From Zygnema cylindricum (lineage: Eukaryota; Streptophyta; Zygnematophyceae; Zygnematales; Zygnemataceae): a DNA stretch of 64,000 nucleotides. Below are positions 21,741 through 36,470 of this stretch, in pieces (position 1 is the first letter of the stretch; the number at the start of each line of letters is the position of its first letter). The translations under genes and the position numbers were made by a program. The notes below the pieces were generated by a model. It was not told the origin of the DNA. It saw nothing but the letters and a program-made list of their open reading frames with translations, and did no database searches. The stretch is taken from assembly GCA_037447655.1 (NCBI GenBank), contig JBBHKE010000310.1, positions 1 through 64,000 of the forward strand, read 5' to 3'.

Positions 21741-24374
21741 ATGGTGCTTTCTTTGCATCATCTCTCAGGTCGCCTCTTCATACCTAATGCTGCAGTAAAT
21801 ATATCTTCTCTTTCCTCTTCTCCTTCTCTCTCTTTTTATTCAAATACATCTAAAAGGTTACGTATTGTACGGACACGTTTTTGCTGTTTATTGAATCCTT
21901 CTTTTTATGGATACTACCAAGCTTTCCATAACAGTTTTTCAGGTAGTGGCGGAAGAAATGATTTTTTTTTGGAAAATATATCCAGACTGAATTTATTGAT
22001 GAAAAACAGACTGTATTCTCATTATCGCCATGGAATTTCTACAAAGTTTCTTGCAAAACCTCAAAATTTTAGGGTTTTTGCAACAACTTCTGTTTCAAAT
22101 TCTGAACAAATGGTGACTAAGGATGTACCTGAAACACTTTTTCCGTTTAGAAGTATGTATTCAGAAGTTACTGAGGATCTATGCTCTCAGTTTCAGTTTC
22201 CGACTGCCGTTTACGTTCATCTTCCGTTCTGTCGACGACGATGTCATTATTGTGATTTTCCGATCATTCCTGTTGGAGAACTTATTACCAGTCCACACGT
22301 GTCAGGAAGAATGGAAGACTATGTGACATTATTGTGCAAGGAAATCACAATTGCTGCTTCTTCATTTCATAATACTAGAACTAAAAATCAGCAAAAAATG
22401 ATTCCGCCTTTAATTTCTGCAACAAATCGTAAAAATCAGTTACAAACTGTTTTTTTTGGTGGAGGAACACCGTCTCTAATTCCTCCGGTATTGCTCGAAA
22501 AAGTGTTAAATTGCTTACGGAACAATTTTGGCAATTTCGCTTCAGATGCAGAAATCTCCATGGAAATGGATCCAGGAACTTTTGATGAAGAAAAGTTACA
22601 GGCATTTTTAGACGCAGGAGTAAATAGAGTGAGTCTTGGAGTCCAATCTTTTCAATCGAATCTTTTGAAAGCTTGTGGAAGGGCTCATGGCTTGACTGAG
22701 GTTGACTTTGCAATAAAGACTTTGCAAGCAGCAGGTGTACGGAATTGGAGCATGGATTTGATTAGCAGGTACAACTTTCTCTCTTCAATACATAGTTCAA
22801 ATGTGCGAAAACAAATGAAACGCTGTAACCCTATACAATTTGATACAGTATAATAGTAAGGAGTTTGGCATATAGCGTTTCCAATTGGTTTCGCAATTTG
22901 AACCATGGTTCTGTGTGGCCTCTTCCTAAATTTTATTCACTAAAAACTCTTGTAACTTTACACTTTTATGTTATTTGAAGCCATCTACACTGTTGATATC
23001 GTTAACAAGCATTTGGCATTCAAAGTCATTGTCAATGCCGGATTTTTTCTGTTTTTTTTTTATAGATAAATGAAAAGCTATTGGGTTAGTGTTTTATTGT
23101 GATTTCGCATTCAAACATTATTCTCCTGTAAAGAAGTATGTGAACTCTATTTCAATTCGCATTCTTGTATAAGCATCTCCAATAGTATGCTTTGCAATGA
23201 ACCAGGAAAACAGAGAAAGTAAATGATAAATTTATATCTAATCGATGTGCAAAAACAACCTTAGGATAAATGCCTTCAAAGGCACGAATGGGCCATAGGA
23301 TGTAAATTACAGCTTCAAATATTCGATACATTCTTTAGGTTTGTCTACAATTTTGTCAAATTTACTGGCCAATAGGGAAACGGAGACATTCACAGTACAA
23401 TTTTCCTACTTAAAGTCTTGCACTTGAAATTTGTCCATGTTGAATCATAGTCCTTCACAGTCGGTAACTCTAAGAAACCTAAGACCTTATTAACCCTGAA
23501 AACCCCCTCTGCGAAACCCTTTAAAACCGTAACACTAAAAACCCAAAAAAAGCCAAAAAAACTCTGAAAAATTAACCGAACCCTGGGCGTCGGAACTGAT
23601 GTTAAGTTTACTGGTGGGAATATTTACAGCTTACCAGGTCAAACTATGGCAGATTGGCGCGATTCCTTGAATAAAGCCATTGCGTCAAAGCCTAACCACC
23701 TTTCCATTTACGATTTACAAATTGAAGAGGGAACAGCGTTTGGACGATGGTATCAGGCAGGACAAAAACCACTCCCAAATGACGATATGTCGGCTGAAAT
23801 GTTTCAAACGGCTTCATTAATTTTGCGGTCGGCCGGTTATGGACATTATGAGATAAGTAATTATTCAAAACCAGGATTTGAGTGTCGCCATAATCTAGTA
23901 TACTGGCAAAATCGACCTTATTTTGGGTTCGGTTTAGGTTCGACTAGTTATGTACATTCGCAACGATTTTCACGTCCGAAGAAGCTCGGCGAGTATATTA
24001 AATGGGTTACTGAATATGAATCTCGAGGTGGAAATATTGATTGGCCCAAGGACACCTCCGAAGATCTTTTATTTGACAGTTTAATGTTGGGTCTAAGGTT
24101 AGAAAAAGGCATAGAAATAGAAAAGTTGAGAACCACGTTTGGCGAAGATGCTCTAGTTGACGTTGTTCATGGCTTATTGGAAAATGCTAAGCTTGGGAAT
24201 GTTATTTTCTTAGATAAATCAGGAACTTTGGTTTCCCCTCAAGAAGCTTTGTTAGAAATCGACTCACGAATTGTTAATCCTCGTATTAGTCGAATACGTC
24301 TCAGTGACCCGGAGGGCTTCATGTTGTCCAATAATGTAATTGCTGACCTTTTTAGCACACTACCAAGGGAATAA
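21741..24374 (+). CDS. HEMW: HemW-like radical SAM protein, probably organellar
   Basis: Two exons, 21741-22768 and 23630-24374, join in phase 2 to give 590 residues; the junction restores the conserved DLISSLPGQT. The start ATG at 21741 has a good context (ATCCATGG). The first 110 or so residues are Ser/Arg-rich and poor in acidic residues, like a transit peptide. The radical SAM [4Fe-4S] motif is C164-x3-C168-x2-C171 followed by DF; HemW proteins have this form, while the oxygen-independent coproporphyrinogen oxidase HemN has a fourth cysteine. GGGTPS (about residue 237), EMDPGTF, RVSLGVQSF and RHNLVYW (about residue 430) follow in the usual order, with the HemW C-terminal domain after them. 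The family binds haem and is thought to be a haem chaperone rather than an oxidase. It converges on the SQS1-like gene. Confidence 0.92.
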
Positions 24375-26348
24375 ATTTTCACAAAAAGTTCAAATGTGTT
24401 CGACTAAAGATTGTTAGAAGCTTTGTGGCAATTTACATCACCCAGTAATCATGCTACCAAATTTGCTGTGGTTTGGGATTTTAATGGGTGAGAGACTTTG
24501 CAGGGCACTTGTTTGGTTTTGTTTCTTCATGAGTTAATGTTTGTCAATTGATTAAATATTGGTTACAAATGATTGGTGATCAATAATGTATGGTACTGAG
24601 AATAAGTTTTCCATTAGGTAGTTTTAGCTATATGTGCTAGCAATAAAATTTGCAATTTTCATCGTCCTATATTATGGCGCCTAGAGGCTCCTTGTCACGT
24701 GCTGTATACATGGGGCTCCACGTTGTTGGAGCATATGTCTCAGTTATTGTTCGCAAACCTTAGTGGAAATTTTGTTTTCTGTTGGTGCTTTGACATAACA
24801 GAAGCTGTATGACTGAGAGCATTGTTTGGTTTATTACTAGTACATAACAAGTGTTAGGACTAGGTCTTCACAATGTGTCATTCTAACAAGCAAGTTGACA
24901 TAGTTAAGAATGTGTGAAGAATAGATAAACGACACATTTTGAGACTGTCAAAAGACCCTACGGCACTAACAACGCATTCTCTAAATTGACTGAGTTGTCT
25001 AAATAAGAAATGGAAGGTACAAGTCCGCAATTGTAACTCTTATGACAAACTTTGTAACACAAGCATAGTTCTAGCAACCAGTAGACAACCAGCAATGACA
25101 ATAACAACCATCACCACTTTAACAGGAGGCCTTCAAGTAAATTGAAATTTCAAATGTAGATACATAAACTCGAATGTGCTCTCCAACCGACACCTGTATT
25201 ATGGCGTACTTTTTCTCCCAACCAGGAAACAAAATAAAGCTCGCCAGTTTAGAACAGAACGTAAATCGAGAGCCAAGACTGGAAAAAAACAAACACATAA
25301 ACTCAATCACATAGTAATAAAATTAATAACCACATAATTACAAAATAACCACCTAATCCACCCAGCAAGAGTTTCAATCAACAAAAAATTGTACACCGAC
25401 AGCTTTTACAATCCTAAAATCCGACGAGTGAGGATGGAAGCAATCAACAAAAAGAAATACAAACACAAAGGACAGAGACAACAAAAAGACTTACAAGCGG
25501 GAAACAACATTCAAACAACAAAAATGTACAAAAATAAAAAAAAACAAAAAACAAAAAAAAATACGAGTACTCAAACTGGTAGGCGGGAATTTCCATTTCA
25601 TCAATGAAGAAATGTACATATGACTGAATAGGAAATTGACTATCAGTCAAGAAAACAACAACGAAAAAAAAAAAAAAAACTGCATTCTCCTGAAAAAAAC
25701 CACCCTGTGAATCTTACAATCAAAAAACCGACAAATTGTTACAGTGACTCGTGATTTAACATTCGTTTCACTACCGACACTAATTTTGTTCAGAGTCTTT
25801 TGTCACCGACTTTTTTATGTCTTCCACTTTGACAACGGTCCAAAATTTTGTGTCAAAAAAAAACCAGAAAATGCGGAGATTTGTGTCAAAGAAAAACAGA
25901 GAATTTGTAAATTTTGCATAAAAAAAACAGAAAATCTGTAAAAACTCCCAAAGCCTATACACAAACGAAAATCAGTAACTAGTTGAGTGAAAGAGACCGA
26001 CAAATTCACAAAAACTCTCAACAAATACAAACTGAATAGCAAACTTAACCTACATTTTCAAAAACTGCAACAAAAAAAAAAATACACTAAACGTTTACAT
26101 TTCCCTCGGAGATCCGTATGTAAACCGAAAAGTTTCCAAATTTCACAATCGGTAAACTTGAAAATCTGTAACTTTACAAGTTTGTAATCCGTGAGCTTTC
26201 GAGTTCGTGAATCCTACGAGTTTACAAACCCGTAAGTTTTTCAGATTTTGGGAATATTTGTCGAGTTTTGGGAAGATTTGGGAAAAAAAAATTGTGAAAT
26301 TTTCTGGGAAATCTTTTTGTGAAATTTTCTGATAAATTTTGGTAATAA
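24375..26348. other. Convergent spacer between HemW-like and SQS1-like genes
   Basis: Both flanking genes end here, so it holds their 3' UTRs. The right half (25,380-26,340) is A-rich with many AAAA runs and short repeated phrases such as GTGAAATTTTCTG (26,290-26,335). No coding exon was found. Confidence 0.45.
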
Positions 26349-29300
26349 TTAGGTGTCAGCTCCGAGACCGAGGGATTTAGGTCTCTTAACCGCCTCAACA
26401 GGATTAGACATTCCTTGACCGTCTTTTCCTAAACCTCCTCCGGTATATCCCATTCTCGCCATAATTCGAGACCCAAAACCAGTTGTGTGAGCCTCAAATT
26501 CCCCAAATCCATAAACAACTGTCTCATTCACCATTGTTATATTACTACTACCACTTCCTCCATTTTTTCGGCTACTTTTCTTTTTCCCAAATCGGGATTC
26601 GGAGGAAACCGAGTAAGAATTCGTCAATTTTTCGATTTTCCGTAAAGGAGTCACGCCACCTCCATCAGAAAGAGAGGAAATAGTTTTTCGACGGTTTTTG
26701 TCTTCATCCTCCAATCCGGAATCTTCCTCAACTCCTGATTTTGTGACGGGAGAGTCATTATTCATCGCTCCACTAGAGACAAACGCCATCGGTTGACTCG
26801 CATAACTCCGTTTAACGGAACTAGAAGACCCGTTTTTGACGAGTGACAATTTCCCCTTACCTTTTCCCCCTTTTCTTTCAGATCGCGATTTTCTTCCCCA
26901 TGAAAATCCCTCTCCCTCTCCCTCCATTTGACCTCTCGATTGTTGTTGTTTCAAAACTTGATAGGCGGCTTTTCTCGCTTTCGAAGCTAAACGACGTTGT
27001 TCCGGTTTCGAGGGAGTTTGGAAATCGTTATCGTTCCATTTTCCGGAACCGTTAAACAATTCTCGGGAAGTAAAAGCACGTTCCAACATCTGTTAAAAAC
27101 AAATTAGGGAAGGAGAACAAACAAAAATAGAAAAAACAAAAAGAGAAAAAACAAAAAAAAAACATTTTAGGGAGAGAAAGTAGCACTAAAACAGTGGTCT
27201 AGAGCATTTGGAGAGGAAGAAAATCCAGCTTGTGTTAGACAAAGAAGAAGCAAAACGGAAAAGGAAAAACAGAATCAAAAATCAATAAAAAAAAATTAAG
27301 GGAAAAGGACATTCCAGCATACGTTGAAAAGAAAAAACAAACCAAGAATGGGTACTGAAAAGTTCATTTTTTTTTCCTATTTCTCTAACAGTAAAGGAAA
27401 CTTTCAACATCCGTTATTAAAGAAAAAGTAAAAACAAAAAAGAAAAAAATACTTTAAAAAGAAATACATCAAAACACATCCACTCAAAAATATTTTCGTA
27501 AGCCATTAAACATTTTCTAGGCTGTAAAAGGATTTTACAAATCTATTATGAAGAAAAAATAACCAAAAAATAAATCACTTACAACAAAAGTATCTATAAA
27601 AGCAAAAAAGAAAAAACTAAAAAGAAAAAGCAAAAAACGAAAAAAAAACAAAAGAGTCAAACATGTTTTGGAGTTGATAGAGGCCCTAAGTGGCAAAAAT
27701 TGAAACCTTATATGAAAACAAACACAAACCTTAAAAAGCAAACCAACCCCAATCCTCGAAAACCCACAAAACCCTAAAAATCCCTTAAAAACCCTAAGAA
27801 AACTCTAGAAAATACTACAAAAGGCTAAAGAAAAGGGAAGAACCTTTAAAAGTCTCTCATTATCTCCAGGAGATGGCATTTTCGTATAAGGAGTTCGAGT
27901 CACAATCGTATAACTGCCCTCAACAAAAAAAAAAAACTCAACTAAAATTATAAAAAAAAGAGATTAAAACAGAAAAACAATGAAAAAAAAAGTTTATGAA
28001 GAAGAAACAAAAATTACAATTTCCTAAATTGTTAGACATACAATGTCACAATCTTAAAACAATGAACAACGAAAACGAAGCTGAAATACAAGACAAAAAT
28101 TATACTTTTCGTTATGATGTTTGAAACCCACACTATTTTTGATTATCTTTCTTTTTCCTTCGAAGTCTTTTTTATCAAGATCTCACCGTTTTTTCTCAGT
28201 TCCTTGACTCTCACTCTTTAGTCGATAAATTCCCGCAAGTTTGTGAACCTGCGAAATAAATAATAATAAAAAAAGTAAAGAGAGAAAGAAATTACTCATC
28301 AAAAGTTCATAGAAAAATTATAAAAAAAAGGCAGTTTTGAAAAGTTCCTCAGATACTTTTCTACCTTCCACTTTTCAATTTCCTTACGACAAAACAACCA
28401 GAAAAAGAAAAAAAATGGACCACCTCTCCTTCCCTACTATCCACCATTCCACACCCTCTCCTTCCCCATCCCTCTCTCCCTCCCCTCCCCCCTCAACTCC
28501 TCTCTACCTTCCACACTCTTCCTCTCCCCCCTCACCAAAATCATTGCCCAATATTTACAACATTTAATGAGTTGTCACACGGGTCATTTATCCACAAAAA
28601 AAAAAAAAGTGTTTTTTTAATTTTGCCTAATACAAGACATGCGCACTTGGGAACAAAATATAACCTCATCAACTTCCCTCCCTCTCCCTTCACCCTCTCC
28701 CTTCCCTCCCTCTCCCTCCCTCTCACTCTCCCTTTCCCTCTGCCTTTCCCTCTCCCTCCCCTCCCTCTCAATACCTCTTTCCCTCCTCTCTCACCTGTAA
28801 TCGTTCCTTATTGTCCATAGGGGGAAAAGTGTGTTCCTCCCGTCCTTCTCGAACAATACATGCCATTTCCTGCAGTCAAAAAAAAAAGAAAAGAAAATAA
28901 AAAACAGATGAAGAACGAAAAGAAAGGAAGAAATAAGAAAAACAAAGAGAAAAAGCACACAAGAAGTTGTTAGGTGCCTAAATTTTTAAGAAAACGGCGA
29001 TTATGGAATCGTGAAAATGTCGGGTAAAGGATAAAAGACAAAAAATAGGCAAAACAATAAAAGACAAAAAAACAGGAAAAACGAAAGACAAACTTAGGCA
29101 GATATTTCAGAAGAATGAAAACAGAAACAGAAAAAAAACAGAAGAAAACAAAAAAAAAGACATCGAGAAGTATACAGACAAGAAAACAGAAGGAACCAGA
29201 CAAAAAAAAACAAAAACAAAAAAAAAGCGAAAAACATACATACTTTATTCACAGATCTTATGTTAAATCCATGCTGCTCCAATCTTTGAGCCCGTTTTAC

Positions 29301-32300
29301 CGCTATTCCTTCAAGTCGAAGTTTTCTTTTCTCTCCTGCAATTCAATATCAATCGGATGTATATAATCAAATATATATAAAGGGCAAAACAAGAACTTTC
29401 AATAGTTTACTTCAAAAAAGACACGACCCAAGAAAATTCATTCCTACATTGCTGCTCTTCCTCCTTCCATTATCCTTTTCAGCGGAAGTGATAAACATGA
29501 AGGACTTCAAATTATATAGCAGTATTACCACTTTTAACTGTCACTCAAAAGACTGAAAAAATACACTATCTTTACACCTTTAAAATGAGAAAAAAATGTA
29601 AGAAATGTAAACACATTCTCCAACCCTCACTCCCTCCCTCGGTCCCTCTCTCCCTCTCTCCTTCCCTGCCTCCCTCCCTCTCTCCCTCCATGCCTCCCTC
29701 CCTCCCTCCCTTCCCACATCTACTCAAAATTAAAATTTCAATTTTTGATATAACAATCCTGTCATAACATAACAGGTGACATAAACTTGGTAACGTACAT
29801 TCAGTACACCTTTCATTGTTATTACAGTTAATAACTATCATTCAGTCAAATACTGTTAATAACACTAATGAAATAAGTGGCCCGAAACGAGCCACGTTAT
29901 CCAACAATGTGGTACACTGTGTATCCCTTTTACCACTATTTTTTTTTTTTACTTTAAAAGCATTTTTCTTCGTGCACACTTGTCGGAATAATAATTCAAA
30001 GGTTGCGATGGAAAGGTAAAATTATTACCTTCCAATACCTTCCAATTGGCGGTATTCAAACGGAAATCTAACGTATGTGCACAGAAAAAAGTTCATTTCC
30101 GTGGTGAAAAACACATCAAAGCTTATATTGACAAACGGTACAGTGTTGTGTTGTTAATACTAAAACCACGTTAACACTAATAATTCACTACTCTAATAGA
30201 AAAGAAAAGTTTTGCAGAAGAGATGTTCAAACGGAATCAGTTACAACATAGCAGATAGACCTAGAGACATTGGTTAAAAACTAACAAACAAGTTCAATAA
30301 AAACTGAAGATGGAAAAAAAGATCGGATAATTCAACCGGTCCCCACCATAAACTGTCGATTTACTGAAAAAAGCGCGTATCTCTCACTCATACTGATAAA
30401 TACGTCAACGGTTTTAAACCCCTTTAAACCCATAATTTTTCCCCTCCACTTTGTACAACTATCTTCATCCTCTCTGTCGACTCGACAAACACCAGAAAAA
30501 TAATGCAGAAAAAACCCTCGAAAACCGAAATCTAAGCAACTTGTAAATTTGCAGTTAAGAAAAGAAAAAGAAGAAAAAAAAAAAGCAGAAATCTGGTCAC
30601 TCTTACCGGGTAAGAGCTTATCCTTCTTCTTTTTCTTCCCCTTCTCTTTCGTACTAGCTTTTCCTCCAATAGGCCACTGTGGGGTACTACTCATACCAAC
30701 TTCAATTTCATCAAATGCCATTCCTTTTTTCTGTTTCCCTCCTTTTTTTCCAGAAGTCTTCCCTTTCATTAACTGTCCAGCTAAGAAATCTGCCTCCAGT
30801 TGTTCCTCCCACTCCAAAACAACATCATCATCATCATCTTCTCTTACCACTTTCCTCCCCTTTATATCCTTATTCAGATTTCCCCCAATTTTTCCCTTGC
30901 TCTCCTCCACCCATCCTCCCCGTTTTCTTTCATGAGATCCGGATTTCTTTGATAAATTGATTACCAGAGTTTCCATATGGGTACGGATATCCTCTCCCTC
31001 CCGTTCATCTGATTTTCTTATCTCTTCAATAATACCCATTTCATCATCATTGTCATCATCATCATCATCATCGTCAGATAAAGATTCTTGCATTTTCTCT
31101 TTACCTTTCTCTTCTCCCTTTTTCTGCTGTCTTGCTTTTCTCATCTCTCCATGGACCTCTATTACAACCTCATCTTCAAAAGATTCCCTCTCTTTGTCCT
31201 TTCCTTTGTCTCCCGCCCACTTTTCTCTCTCATTCTCTGAATTCAATTCAGCCCCACTATCTTCTTCATCGTCCAATTCCTGACCAAATAGAAAAAAAAA
31301 AAAAAACACCCATGACAAAACATCAAATTTGTTTTTTCTTTTCTCGAGAGAACTACACCTCATCGTAATTGACCCGGGCGATGTTTATTTAGATTTAAAA
31401 AAAAAATACATGAAAAATATAACAATTTCCAAGTAATCACTAAAGAAAAGTGTTTGATGGCAATAACTTTGTGGCATTGGAATTGTGCAACTGAATGTGC
31501 CAACAATATCCACACTAAATATGATACGGGACAAAGATAAAGGCTTTTTTTCATCTTGCGTTGCATCAAATCATACAACAGTCAAAGATTGTGGAAGTAA
31601 TTAAAATAATGCGCAAAAAATCTCATATTGGAACATAAATTGAGTATCTTAGTCATGCGAGTAGAAACAAAGAATAAAACTACAAAAAAAACAATATGAC
31701 TTGTGAAATACAGCCCTCTTACTATTAACCCCAAGAAAACGCCTCAAAAGCGTTCCCTCCTGTAGTACCAAAACAAATGATTCTTAAAATAACAATGGCA
31801 ACAATGATAAAAATGATGAATAAGAGGAAGTCATGATAGCAATAATAAATACATACATTTTCTTTTCTGATAGCACATAAATAGCAAACACAAGAAAGAT
31901 AACCATGCCTAACTTAAGAAAAAAAAAAAAAAAAAAAAAAAAATAAAAAAAAATTAATAAAAAAAAAAATCATGATAATATATATATATATATTTTTTTT
32001 CTTGGAAATCAAGAAGCAACATTAAGATTGTTTATTGATATATCCGAATGCACTCAAGTTTAAATCATAAAGCTTTGCTTCATCACGAATTGCATCAAAC
32101 AAATTAAAAAATCATTGAGATAACAATTATTAGACCTTACCTGCATAAATTCATCAAAGAGCTCATCGTCCTCAGATGAATCTTCCTCAGAGGCATCGAT
32201 TTCATCCATTTTCCTGTTTAACATCCATGAAGTATTCAATTCCCCAAGGTTTTTTTCCTCTATATTTGCCAAATAGTCTTCAACAAGCTCGTCGTCCATA

Positions 32301-35300
32301 CTCTCGTCACTCTCTCCAAATACCTCTACCTCAGAACCAGTCTCCCAATCCTCTCCTTCTTCTCCTTCCTCCTCTACTTCATCGATGTCCAGGATACTCG
32401 ATGACCCAAAAGCCTTAGCATGTCCTCCTCCTCCTCCCCCTCCTCCACTAAATTTTCGCTTCCCTTTACCTTCAGAAACCCAAAGGCTCCGACCAGCCTT
32501 TCCTAAAGCCCCATTACCATAAACTTTCACGCCCCCAATTTTCAAGAAAGAGCCCACATATACACCTTTTCCTCTAGAAACAGTTTTAGATCTATGTTCT
32601 ACTCCGTTTTCAGTTTCCTTCTCACTCTTCAGCTCCTTGTCCTCCCTAACTTTACCATGTTTGTTTACCTTCTCCTCTTGTTTCAACATCCTTCCTATTA
32701 GCCCTTTCTTTTCCGTCTTCTTTTGACTTTTTGTCCAATGTTTGAAGCTTACCTCAGGTTCAAGACCAAGTCTATGATGTTCTACATGCTCAAGAGTCTC
32801 AGTCTCAGTTTCGACCACAGTTTTTACTACCTCCACTCCCTGCTGGTCCTTGTTTTTCATGTCCACATTGTTTTTTAAAAGAGATGCATCGCCTGATTTA
32901 TCAATGTAACATTCATATAGAACCTGTTTTTCTGACATTGATTCCCCATAACAACTGGCTTTGTCCTTACCATTTGATGCGTCCGGTTTAATTTTTATCT
33001 CTTCTCCATTACTGAAACTGTGACTGAATTCACTTTTAGAGCTCATGGGACCCCTGTCTACGAAAACAGCAAGCCTTCCTGGTTCTTCTGCAACAATAAT
33101 ATTTGGGTCTAGGGACAATTTTCCAAACTCCAAGTTTCCTTGACCGCCTGATGTTCCTTCTCCTCCTCTTTTTCCTTCTCCTTCTCTGTCTCCTACTCTT
33201 CCTACTCCTCCTCCTCCTCCAAAGTTTTCAGACAGATGATATCCTAATCCAGCATGAGCTGAAATATGGTTGTAAAAATGATTTCCATCATATTTTTTTC
33301 GACCATTCGAAAAATGTTTGTCGTCAGCCTCAATCACTTTCGATCCTCCGGAAACAAACCCTAAAGTCGAGGCAGCACTAGCTCTGATCGGAATGGAAAT
33401 TTTATTCGAGTTCTTTTTCTCCGAGTTTTCTTTGTCAGGCTCATTAGTATTATTAGTTAAGCTTTCCATAATCCCCCCCGGTTCCACCATTTTTTCTTTA
33501 GTGAAAGTTTGAAAAATCTCACTAGGATTTTGAACTCCTTTTTTTAAATCTTCAGCAATATCCATTGGTTTCCACACAACTTCCTCTCCCTCTACTTCCT
33601 CATCATCCAATACTCGAGTATTGCTTATCACCGCATTTGATGTCAACTTAACATTGCCACTATGAAAATTCTCCAATTCCAATACTGTGCCAACTTCGAA
33701 AACACCTTTCTCAATTTCCAAAAGCCCATTTGTCTCCTTTTCAAGAATTGTGATGCCATGCTCATCAATTTCCATTTCTGAATTTCCCTTTTCCTCTTCT
33801 CTATTCGAATGATGATTCCTGACCGGTCGAGAAGATTCCATCGCATTCGATTTCTCGGGCAGCCCGAAATCTCGAAAAAAAAAGTTTCCGGTTTCTCCCA
33901 ACCGGACCGCCGTCTCCAAAAGCTTGTAAAAACCGCTGAGGAGAGGGAGAGAATCGGAAAACATTATCATTTCTCGACAAAACGGATGGATCCACCGTAA
34001 AAAGAGTGTCGCGGACGATCTGATTTCACGGAAAAAGACAAAAAAAAATGGGTGACGTGTGACAAATTTCACAAAAAGACGGAATATATGTGACAAGTGA
34101 CACAGTCCCCGAGACTCGGATTTGACAAATGTCACAAAATGACAAATGAGATACTTGTGACAAATGTCACTTATAGACAAATGAGACATTTGTGACAACT
34201 GTCACGGCAACAAACAAACAGACAGATGTCACAAATGTCACAGAAAAGACGAACAGGGATGTGACAAATGTCACAATAGCACATAGTTTGAGAACTTTTA
34301 GGTCTTTTTCAGCGACAAAAAAAAAAACATAATTCCTTCATAAAAAGCTTAAAAAAAAAAAAAAAAAAAAAAAAAGCATGAAAAATAAATCATGAGAAAA
34401 AAAATCATGATAATATATATATATATATTTTTTTCTTGGAAATCAAGAAGCAACATTAAGATTGTTTATTGATATATCCGAATGCACTCAAGTTTAAATC
34501 ATAAAGCTTTGCTTCATCACGAATTGCATCAAACAAATTAAAAAATCATTGAGATAACAATTATTAGACCTTACCTGCATAAATTCATCAAAGAGCTCAT
34601 CGTCCTCAGATGAATCTTCCTCAGAGGCATCGATTTCATCCATTTTCCTGTTTAACATCCATGAAGTATTCAATTCCCCAAGGTTTTTTTCCTCTATATT
34701 TGCCAAATAGTCTTCAACAAGCTCGTCGTCCATACTCTCGTCACTCTCTCCAAATACCTCTACCTCAGAACCAGTCTCCCAATCCTCTCCTTCTTCTCCT
34801 TCCTCCTCTACTTCATCGATGTCCAGGATACTCGATGACCCAAAAGCCTTAGCATGTCCTCCTCCTCCTCCCCCTCCTCCACTAAATTTTCGCTTCCCTT
34901 TACCTTCAGAAACCCAAAGGCTCCGACCAGCCTTTCCTAAAGCCCCATTACCATAAACTTTCACGCCCCCAATTTTCAAGAAAGAGCCCACATATACACC
35001 TTTTCCTCTAGAAACAGTTTTAGATCTATGTTCTACTCCGTTTTCAGTTTCCTTCTCACTCTTCAGCTCCTTGTCCTCCCTAACTTTACCATGTTTGTTT
35101 ACCTTCTCCTCTTGTTTCAACATCCTTCCTATTAGCCCTTTCTTTTCCGTCTTCTTTTGACTTTTTGTCCAATGTTTGAAGCTTACCTCAGGTTCAAGAC
35201 CAAGTCTATGATGTTCTACATGCTCAAGAGTCTCAGTCTCAGTTTCGACCACAGTTTTTACTACCTCCACTCCCTGCTGGTCCTTGTTTTTCATGTCCAC

Positions 35301-36428
35301 ATTGTTTTTTAAAAGAGATGCATCGCCTGATTTATCAATGTAACATTCATATAGAACCTGTTTTTCTGACATTGATTCCCCATAACAACTGGCTTTGTCC
35401 TTACCATTTGATGCGTCCGGTTTAATTTTTATCTCTTCTCCATTACTGAAACTGTGACTGAATTCACTTTTAGAGCTCATGGGACCCCTGTCTACGAAAA
35501 CAGCAAGCCTTCCTGGTTCTTCTGCAACAATAATATTTGGGTCTAGGGACAATTTTCCAAACTCCAAGTTTCCTTGACCGCCTGATGTTCCTTCTCCTCC
35601 TCTTTTTCCTTCTCCTTCTCTGTCTCCTACTCTTCCTACTCCTCCTCCTCCTCCAAAGTTTTCAGACAGATGATATCCTAATCCAGCATGAGCTGAAATA
35701 TGGTTGTAAAAATGATTTCCATCATATTTTTTTCGACCATTCGAAAAATGTTTGTCGTCAGCCTCAATCACTTTCGATCCTCCGGAAACAAACCCTAAAG
35801 TCGAGGCAGCACTAGCTCTGATCGGAATGGAAATTTTATTCGAGTTCTTTTTCTCCGAGTTTTCTTTGTCAGGCTCATTAGTATTATTAGTTAAGCTTTC
35901 CATAATCCCCCCCGGTTCCACCATTTTTTCTTTAGTGAAAGTTTGAAAAATCTCACTAGGATTTTGAACTCCTTTTTTTAAATCTTCAGCAATATCCATT
36001 GGTTTCCACACAACTTCCTCTCCCTCTACTTCCTCATCATCCAATACTCGAGTATTGCTTATCACCGCATTTGATGTCAACTTAACATTGCCACTATGAA
36101 AATTCTCCAATTCCAATACTGTGCCAACTTCGAAAACACCTTTCTCAATTTCCAAAAGCCCATTTGTCTCCTTTTCAAGAATTGTGATGCCATGCTCATC
36201 AATTTCCATTTCTGAATTTCCCTTTTCCTCTTCTCTATTCGAATGATGATTCCTCGGTCGATATTTTTCACTTTTTTCAGATTTTTCTCCAATTTGCAGT
36301 TCCACAGACTCATACGAAAAGCCAATCGCAGAGAATTTTCCAGAATTCGAGACTCCACTTTCATTCAGAGAAGACCCGATTGATAAATTGATTTCTTGAC
36401 CATCCGGTAGACCTGCTTTCGGAAAGGA

Positions 36429-36470
<42 letters not shown>

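Noticed and set aside
21741-24374. Oxygen-independent coproporphyrinogen III oxidase (HemN)
   Set aside because: The cluster motif is CxxxCxxCDF without the fourth cysteine of HemN, and the end matches HemW, so HemW is the better call.
32060-34198. Independent 712-residue protein from the first SQS1 copy
   Set aside because: It is an exon plus read-through into intron at both ends; the conserved part ends at the donor at 32141, and the upstream portion is intron or spacer.
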